Shown in pieces: positions 56,994 through 61,873 of a stretch of DNA of 61,873 nt. The notes below the pieces were generated by a model that ran no database searches, was not told the origin of the DNA, and was given only the letters and a program-made list of their open reading frames with translations. Position numbers and translations under genes: made by a program. Within the stretch, counting starts at the first letter, position 1, and each line of letters starts with the position of its first letter. Source of the DNA: Deltaproteobacteria bacterium (lineage in GTDB: Bacteria > Myxococcota_A > Polyangia > Haliangiales > Haliangiaceae); assembly GCA_025353585.1 (NCBI GenBank), contig JANXOM010000138.1:1-61873 (forward strand). Reading direction: 5' to 3'.

Positions 56994-57108
56994 CTTCGAG
57001 GAGAAGACCACGAGCGCCACGTGCTGATCAAGCGCGCGCGGGCGTCACAGGAGGCGCGCACGCAACGCCGCCATCACTGGCCGCTCGAAGGTCACTGAAT
57101 CACCATCG

Positions 57109-57738
57109 TCAGCCCACGAGCATGACACCCAGGAACCGGCCGCGCGGCATGAGCCGAGCGAGCTCGATGACCTCGCGCTCCGTCGTGTGATGGGCGCGGC
57201 CGACCAGCGCCACCGCGTCCATGCACGCGGCTGCGCTGGCGTGCTCGCCGAGGAGCTCGAAGCCGGTGAGATCGACGAGCACGTGGGCGAACAGATCCGC
57301 TCCGTCGAGCAAGACCCGCGCGAGCTGAGGCACCACGTCGCCCGCGTGCTCGCCCTTCGGCGGCGAGAGCAGCGCGAGGGAGCCGCGCAGCCAGCGCGTC
57401 GAGAACACCGAGTCCCCCTTCGGGGCGGCCCCGCGCTCGTCCTGGTTCGTCTCGAGGCGGCGCGTGAGGCCGGCCAGCGCGGGGTACCGCACGTTCGCGT
57501 CGACGACGGCGATGGTCGCGCCGGTCAGGTTGCACAGCGCGAGGCCGAGCTGGACGATCACCGGCGGCACGGCGACCGCGTCGCTGCACGGCACGAAGCC
57601 GACCACCCGCAGCTGGTCGCCGCGGATCCGCCGGGCGATGCGGGCGCACGCGGCCTCGACCTCACCGGCGCGCGGCCCGTCGAGGCGCATGCCGAGCTGG
57701 GCGAGCACCTCCTCGTCCGTGGTGATGACGCCAGACAC
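57109..57738 (-). CDS. CpsD/BY-kinase-like P-loop protein lacking Walker A lysine
   Basis: A 209-residue cytoplasmic protein with the fold order of bacterial tyrosine kinases and CpsD-type ATPases: a strand (LRVVGFVPCSD), then a helix, a Walker A'-like VVDANVRYPAL (family iDaDlRrP), and a Walker B-like VLVDLTGFEL. The expected GxGK(S/T) loop is replaced by SDAVAVPP, with no lysine. There is no C-terminal tyrosine cluster. It is probably a non-catalytic regulator or chain-length partner in the polysaccharide locus. GTG start; divergent from the glycosyltransferase gene, 25 nt between starts. Confidence 0.65.
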   Translation of the reverse strand: MSGVITTDEEVLAQLGMRLDGPRAGEVEAACARIARRIRGDQLRVVGFVPCSDAVAVPPVIVQLGLALCNLTGATIAVVDANVRYPALAGLTRRLETNQDERGAAPKGDSVFSTRWLRGSLALLSPPKGEHAGDVVPQLARVLLDGADLFAHVLVDLTGFELLGEHASAAACMDAVALVGRAHHTTEREVIELARLMPRGRFLGVMLVG

Positions 57739-57763
57739 GCCGCCATGATACCCACGTCTGCCG

Positions 57764-58858
57764 ATGGGGTCGATCGTCCACGTGCTGTCGTCCTACGGCG
57801 TCGGTGGCGCCGAGCGGGTCGCGCTGGACCTCGCGATCGGCCAGAAGGCGCGCGGGCACGCCGTCTCGGTCGTCTCGCTGGCGCCGCCGCCCGACGGGGC
57901 GATGGCGGCGGAGTTCGAGGCGGCCGGCATCCCCGCGTTGCGGATGGCGAAGGGCCAGGGGCTCGATCCGACGCTCGTGCCGCGGCTCGCGCGCCTGTTA
58001 CGCGCGCGCCGGTTCGACGTGGTCCACACGCACAACCCGCTGGCGATGGTCTACGGCGCCCCGGCCGCGCGGCTCGTCGGCGCGGCCGCCATCCACACGA
58101 AGCACGGCATCAACCCGGCGACGCGCGGGCAGGCGGCGCTGCGGCGGGCCGCCGCGGCGTTCACGCAGGCGTTCGTGGCCGTGTCCGACATGACGGCCAC
58201 GGAGGCGCGCGCCGCGCGCGAGTGTGCGCCGGCCAAGCTGCACACGATCCCGAACGGCATCCGCCTCGATCGCTACGCCCCGGACGCCGAGGCGCGGGCC
58301 GCCGCGCGCGTGGAGCTCGGCGTTGGCGACGCGTGGGTCGTGGGCACGGTCGGGCGTCTCGCGTACCCGAAGAACCAGGTGATGCTCGTGCGCGCGCTGG
58401 CCGCGCAGCTGTCGTCACGGCGGCGCCTGGTGCTCGTCGGCGACGGGGACGACCGCGCGCGGATCGAGGCCGAGGTCGCGCAGCTGCCGGAGCCGCGCTG
58501 GGTCACCCTGACCGGGAGCCGCATGGACGTGCCGCGGCTGATGCACGCGTTCGACGCGTTCGCGCTGTCCTCGGAGACCGAGGGCCTCCCGCTCGTGGTC
58601 CTCGAGGCGATGGCGGCCGGGTTACCCGTCGTGTGCACGGCAGTGGGCGGCATCCCGGGCGTCGTGCAGGACGGGGTGACCGGGCACCTCGTGCCGGTGG
58701 AGGCCGGCGCGCTCGGCGCCGCGCTGGCGAAGCTCGCCGCGAGCCCCGACGCGGCGCGCGCCATGGGCCAGCGGGGCCGGGCGCTCGCGCTCGAGCGCTA
58801 CAGCTCCGAGCGCATGGTCGAGAGCTACCTCGCGCTGTACGAGCGCGCCCGCCGCTGA
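57764..58858 (+). CDS. GT4-family glycosyltransferase
   Basis: A 364-residue cytoplasmic glycosyltransferase with the GT-B fold. The N-terminal domain starts IVHVLSSYGVGGAERVALD and has VVHTHNPLAMVYG; the C-terminal domain has TVGRLAYPKNQ, LVGDGDDRARIE and the E-x7-E motif in SETEGLPLVVLEAMAAGLP. It transfers a sugar from a nucleotide donor to a lipid-linked or growing polysaccharide acceptor. TACCCA lies 9 nt upstream of the ATG. It converges on the PilZ gene with 2 nt between stops. Confidence 0.9.
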   Translation: MGSIVHVLSSYGVGGAERVALDLAIGQKARGHAVSVVSLAPPPDGAMAAEFEAAGIPALRMAKGQGLDPTLVPRLARLLRARRFDVVHTHNPLAMVYGAPAARLVGAAAIHTKHGINPATRGQAALRRAAAAFTQAFVAVSDMTATEARAARECAPAKLHTIPNGIRLDRYAPDAEARAAARVELGVGDAWVVGTVGRLAYPKNQVMLVRALAAQLSSRRRLVLVGDGDDRARIEAEVAQLPEPRWVTLTGSRMDVPRLMHAFDAFALSSETEGLPLVVLEAMAAGLPVVCTAVGGIPGVVQDGVTGHLVPVEAGALGAALAKLAASPDAARAMGQRGRALALERYSSERMVESYLALYERARR

Positions 58859-58860
58859 CG

Positions 58861-59262
58861 TCAGCCGCGCGTATAGCAGCTGGCGAAGCCCATCTCGTCC
58901 GACGCCGCGAGCTCGTGCGCGCGGTGCGTGTCGAAGACGAGCTCGCGCAAGAGGCGCAGATCGCGCGCGGCCGCGACGACGATGCGATAGCCGGTCCGCC
59001 GGACGAGGCCGAGGCGCCCTGCGCTCGGCGACCGCGACGCGACGACCTGGTCGAACATCACCTCGGCCCGCGCCCACAGGACCTCGTCGATGCCGGGCAC
59101 GTCGAGGAGCAGCGGCATGTCGCGCGGCGTGGGGCCCCCGACGTACGGTCGCTCGAGCCGGGCGCCCATCGGCGAGAGGTCGAGCACGCGCCCCCGCGTT
59201 TCACCATGCTCGTCGAGCTCCCAGCTGAGGGCGTCGATACCGATCCGAGGGTCTATCCGCAT
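58861..59262 (-). CDS. PilZ-domain protein
   Basis: A 133-residue protein with a PilZ-like N-terminal domain: RIGIDALSWELDEHG, then GRVLDLSPMGARLERPY (the DxSxxG c-di-GMP-binding element) and beta strands containing VPGIDEVLWARAEVMF. An arginine cluster for c-di-GMP binding is partly visible at the N-terminus. The C-terminal 45 residues form a helical extension (VAAARDLRLLRELVFDTH). c-di-GMP control of polysaccharide synthesis is the likely role, given the locus. The start is the ATG at 59262; an upstream in-frame start at 59298 is less likely. Confidence 0.65.
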   Translation of the reverse strand: MRIDPRIGIDALSWELDEHGETRGRVLDLSPMGARLERPYVGGPTPRDMPLLLDVPGIDEVLWARAEVMFDQVVASRSPSAGRLGLVRRTGYRIVVAAARDLRLLRELVFDTHRAHELAASDEMGFASCYTRG

Positions 59263-59302
59263 CGGAAAAGTTTCGGACGCCGCGGGGCCCGCGGGCAAGT
59301 TC

Positions 59303-60361
59303 TTACTCGGTGTGCAACGCGCGGTGGGCCAGGCGCGGGATGAGCAGCCGCGCCAGCCACATCGAGTCGCTGATGTCCCGGTCGGTCGGCATCCGGCCGA
59401 TGTTGTACATGTTCGTCGACACGAGACCGGCGAGCGCGCGCGGCCACATCCAGTTCGGCCGGTTGGTGTTCGTGAAGCCGATCTTGTAGCCGGCGGCCTT
59501 CACCGCGGCGATCAGCTCGGGGTGGCTCGCGATGGAACGGCCCACCGGGTAGGCGACGCCATAGATCGGCTTGCCGAGCTGCTCCTCGATGTCCGCCCGC
59601 GAGCCGGCGAGCTCGCTGTGGAGCTGGTCGCTCGCCAGCGTGCGCAGGACGCGGTGGTTGCGCGTGTGCGACTGGACGTCCATGCCGGCGGCGGCGAGCG
59701 CGCGCACGTGATCCCACGTCATGATCAGGCGATCGGCGTGCTCGCGCTCGATCGCGACGGACCACGGCACGTCCAGCGCGGCCAGCAGCCCGTCCACGAA
59801 CCGGTCGACGTCGAGGAGCGGGTGGTTCTTGATCGTGTCGTTCGCCCAGCGGCGGGTCCGCGGATCGCGCGGGTCGACCGCGGTGACCTCGGGGTAGGAC
59901 ACCGTGCCTCGGGACCGGCGCGCCTGGGAGAGCGCCAGCGCGACCTTCTCCCACCAGAAGAGGCGGCGCTGGGAGGTGAACGCCGTGGCGATGAAGAACG
60001 TCGCGCGCATGCCGAGGCTGCGCAGGATCGGCATCGCGGTGTCGTGACAGGAGAGGTACCCGTCATCGAAGGTGATCATCACCGGGTTCTTGGGGAGCGG
60101 CTCGCCCGCGTACGAGCGGACCAGATCGTCCGTGGTGATCGTCGTGCCGAACGCGTTCAGGGTCTCCATCTGCCGCCGGAACTGCGCGGACGTGGCGTCG
60201 GCGACCTCGGGGTCGTACGGGTAGTCGGGATCCGGGTCGGCGACGTGGTGGTACGAGACGATCCGGACCTGCGGGAGCGGCGTCAGGCGCGGCAGGCGGA
60301 TCGCGAGCGAGAGAGCACCGCTGCGATGGAGGACCTCAGCGACAACTTCACGCGCACCCAC
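59303..60361 (-). CDS. polysaccharide deacetylase (NodB/CE4)
   Basis: A 352-residue protein. The NodB domain begins VRIVSYHHV and contains VMITFDDGYLSCHD with the catalytic and metal-binding aspartates; a second histidine motif is SHTRNHRVL. A late YPVGR-type loop and a long central insert (about 145-215) are present. It removes N- or O-acetyl groups from a polysaccharide, on a matrix or O-antigen chain by context. No clear signal peptide is seen, so it may act on cytoplasmic or membrane-bound intermediates. The GTG at 60361 is supported by TATCGT 7 nt upstream; a longer frame would overlap the divergent polymerase gene. Confidence 0.82.
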   Translation of the reverse strand: MGAREVVAEVLHRSGALSLAIRLPRLTPLPQVRIVSYHHVADPDPDYPYDPEVADATSAQFRRQMETLNAFGTTITTDDLVRSYAGEPLPKNPVMITFDDGYLSCHDTAMPILRSLGMRATFFIATAFTSQRRLFWWEKVALALSQARRSRGTVSYPEVTAVDPRDPRTRRWANDTIKNHPLLDVDRFVDGLLAALDVPWSVAIEREHADRLIMTWDHVRALAAAGMDVQSHTRNHRVLRTLASDQLHSELAGSRADIEEQLGKPIYGVAYPVGRSIASHPELIAAVKAAGYKIGFTNTNRPNWMWPRALAGLVSTNMYNIGRMPTDRDISDSMWLARLLIPRLAHRALHTE

Positions 60362-60368
60362 GGCGCCG

Positions 60369-60374
60369 ACGATA
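60369..60374 (-). promoter_or_regulatory. -10-like TATCGT of the deacetylase gene
   Basis: TATCGT lies 7 nt upstream of the GTG at 60361. A second TATCGT on the plus strand at 60403 faces the polymerase gene. Confidence 0.45.
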
Positions 60375-60402
60375 CGCGCCGTCCGGACGTCGGTGCCAGT
60401 GG

Positions 60403-60408
60403 TATCGT
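60403..60408 (+). promoter_or_regulatory. -10-like TATCGT of the polymerase gene
   Basis: TATCGT lies 11 nt upstream of the ATG at 60420; GGGG directly before the ATG is too close for a standard ribosome-binding site. Confidence 0.4.
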
Positions 60409-60419
60409 GCAGTTCGGGG

Positions 60420-61799
60420 ATGTTTACGATTCCGGGCATCGCGGCGCTGATCGTCTTCGTGCTGACGCGGCCCCAGGAGTTCATCCCGCTCCTCCAGAAG
60501 GTGCCGTTCCTCTACCTGTTCACGGGCCTCGCGATCGTCGGGCTGATCATCGACCTTCGCCTGCGGCGGTTGCAGCCCATCGGGGTGCCGACGCTCCCCT
60601 GGGCGGCCGCCTTCTTCGGCTGGGCGCTCGTGACCAACGCCGTCGTGCAACCCGACGTGCTCGTCGAGCGCACGATGGAGTTGCTGGTCATCTTCGCGCT
60701 GTATGCGACCGTGGCGCACGGGATCCAGCGCTTTCGCACGTTCCAGGTCGCCGCCGCCGCGCTCTGCATGACCGCGGTCTTCATCGGCTTTGTTTGTTTT
60801 CATCAAGCCATGTCGCCGATGGAATGCATCGCCGGGGAGGTCGATGACGACGCGGGGGAGGTCGGTCAATCCGATGGGCGCTCTTGCGAAGGGAGCGAAC
60901 AGTGCAAGGGCGGCGGCGAACCGGGGAAAGAGTTTCACTGCGAGCACGTCGGCTTATTTGGCACGAGCTCTATCGAGGAGCGGGTGCGCTACCGCGGCGC
61001 CCTGAACGACCCGAACGAGGTCGCGATGATGCTGAGCTCCGCGGGCGTCGCGCTGCTCATCGGGTTCACGCTGCGCAAGCGCAACCCGGTGTGGCAGGTG
61101 GTCCTGTGGTCGCTCGTGGCCATGGAGGCCGTCGCGATCTGGATGACCCAATCGCGCGGCGGGCTCGTGGCGGGGCTCCTGGTCCCCGGCGTGTATGCGA
61201 TCCGGAAGTGGGGAGCCAGAGCCGTCGTTCCCGCCGCGGCCATCGCGATCCCCGTGCTCATGCTCGGCGGCCGCAGCGGCGAGAACGCGGATGCCTCGAC
61301 CGAGCAGCGCTACGAGGCGTGGGCAACCGGCATCCAGATGTTTCACGACAACCCTGTGTTCGGCGTGGGGGCGCGTAACTTTGGCTTCCACCACTGGCTG
61401 ACCGCGCACAACTCCTACGTGCTGACCCTCGCCGAGATGGGGCTCCCCGGCCTGTTCCTGTTCATCACGCTGATCTACCTGTCGCTCAAGTGCCTCCTGG
61501 TCGGGCTACGCACGCTGTCGAAGCTGCCGGGCACGGCGGCGGCGCAGGTCTGGGGCATGGCGCTCCTCGCCGCGATGGCGGGGATCGTGTTCCAGATCAG
61601 CACGCTGTCGTTTGCCTATCACCAGGTGCTGTGGCTGTTCTTCGCGTTCATCGGCGCGTGGACGGGCGCGGTCCGGCACCACAAGCCAGACTTCGTCGTG
61701 AAGATGACCGGCCGCGATCTGGCGATCGTGCTCGGGCTCGCGCTGGCCTACGCGATCCTCGTCGTGCCCCTGTTCTTGAAGATCAAGGGCATCACGTAA
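60420..61799 (+). CDS. O-antigen ligase/Wzy-like polymerase with Cys-rich loop
   Basis: A 459-residue polytopic membrane protein with about 10-11 helices. The C-terminal half has the O-antigen ligase signature: WMTQSRGGLVAGLLV, the NPVFGVGARNFGF strand, and AHNSYVLTLAEMGLPGLFL. It polymerises or ligates lipid-linked glycan units. The external loop between helices about 5 and 6 carries four cysteines (C136, C156, C162, C174) amid acidic and glycine-rich residues, unusual for the family; disulfides or metal binding are possible. The start is the ATG at 60420. It ends at a GC palindrome shared with a convergent gene. Confidence 0.85.
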   Translation: MFTIPGIAALIVFVLTRPQEFIPLLQKVPFLYLFTGLAIVGLIIDLRLRRLQPIGVPTLPWAAAFFGWALVTNAVVQPDVLVERTMELLVIFALYATVAHGIQRFRTFQVAAAALCMTAVFIGFVCFHQAMSPMECIAGEVDDDAGEVGQSDGRSCEGSEQCKGGGEPGKEFHCEHVGLFGTSSIEERVRYRGALNDPNEVAMMLSSAGVALLIGFTLRKRNPVWQVVLWSLVAMEAVAIWMTQSRGGLVAGLLVPGVYAIRKWGARAVVPAAAIAIPVLMLGGRSGENADASTEQRYEAWATGIQMFHDNPVFGVGARNFGFHHWLTAHNSYVLTLAEMGLPGLFLFITLIYLSLKCLLVGLRTLSKLPGTAAAQVWGMALLAAMAGIVFQISTLSFAYHQVLWLFFAFIGAWTGAVRHHKPDFVVKMTGRDLAIVLGLALAYAILVVPLFLKIKGIT

Positions 61800-61807
61800 C
61801 CGGGGCG

Positions 61808-61823
61808 CGGCGGCGCGCCGCCG
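61808..61823. terminator. GC palindrome between convergent genes
   Basis: CGGCGGCGCGCCGCCG is a perfect 16-bp palindrome 8 nt after the polymerase stop and 4 nt before the stop of the gene at the window edge. Confidence 0.4.
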
Positions 61824-61827
61824 GCCG

Positions 61828-61873
61828 TTACTTCTTCTTCGGCGCCGCGGGCTTCTTCGGGGCCGCCGGGGCC
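61828..61873 (-). CDS. C-terminal tail of a Lys/Ala/Pro-rich protein, partial
   Basis: Only the last 14 codons lie in the window, encoding APAAPKKPAAPKKK and a TAA stop. Such tails occur on histone-H1-like, HU-extended and ribosomal or RNA-binding proteins; nothing more can be said. Confidence 0.55.
   Translation of the reverse strand, partial: APAAPKKPAAPKKK

Overview
The window is high-GC DNA (roughly 70% by eye), densely packed with genes on both strands, and looks like a chromosome segment of a myxobacterium (Myxococcota). The grounds are a MYXO-CTERM-type sorting tail on a secreted metallophosphoesterase, a second such tail buried inside a 1326-residue exoprotein, a Ser/Thr kinase and an FHA regulator, many lipoproteins with lipoboxes, and a class II CPD photolyase. 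No rRNA, CRISPR array, prophage or intact transposase was found.

Layout. 1-4.1 kb: a PrsW-like membrane protease, an HTH/PTS-IIA fusion, an unknown protein, and a frameshifted erythromycin-esterase-like lipoprotein. 4.1-13.8 kb: secreted enzymes (metallophosphoesterase/PQQ propeller, PHP/CehA-type hydrolase, MltA) and the large two-module exoprotein. 13.9-16.3 kb: a consensus promoter driving tRNA-Arg(UCG) and tRNA-Lys(CUU), a strong terminator, then a small accessory patch: an HTH/nucleotidyltransferase (AbiE-like) pair with palindromic candidate operators, a decayed ParE-like toxin and a REP-like repeat. 16.3-24.5 kb: a PHA-synthase-like hydrolase fused to an AMP-forming ligase behind an FHA/winged-helix regulator, then a Ser/Thr kinase coupled to a secreted partner. 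24.5-33.2 kb: a second REP-like repeat, prolyl oligopeptidase, a lipid-kinase-like protein, a GH8 glycosidase between two related lipoproteins, a crotonase and a repeat-rich secreted protein. 33.2-43.8 kb: a TPR gene of about 2,600 codons split by one extra base, and a TonB-receptor-like outer membrane protein. 43.8-50.1 kb: hexanucleotide arrays, CBS protein, photolyase, secreted proteins, a His-tailed thioredoxin and a rhomboid. 50.1-54.6 kb: an SDR, a tetraspan protein, a tandem AAA ATPase, an acidic protein and a HiPIP-like protein. 54.7-61.8 kb: a surface-polysaccharide locus.

In the polysaccharide locus the epimerase and dehydrogenase would supply UDP-HexNAc and its uronic acid. The GT4 enzyme, NodB deacetylase and O-antigen-ligase-like protein would assemble, trim and polymerise the chain. 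A PilZ protein and a P-loop protein lacking the lysine of Walker A suggest regulation without catalysis.

The most general signal in the window is promoter placement. At least thirteen start codons lie only 6-8 nt downstream of a TAnnnT -10-like hexamer, which predicts widespread leaderless transcription; several start choices below rest on it. Three genes each carry a single-base frameshift (one base extra, one extra, one missing), so local base errors or recent decay must be considered.
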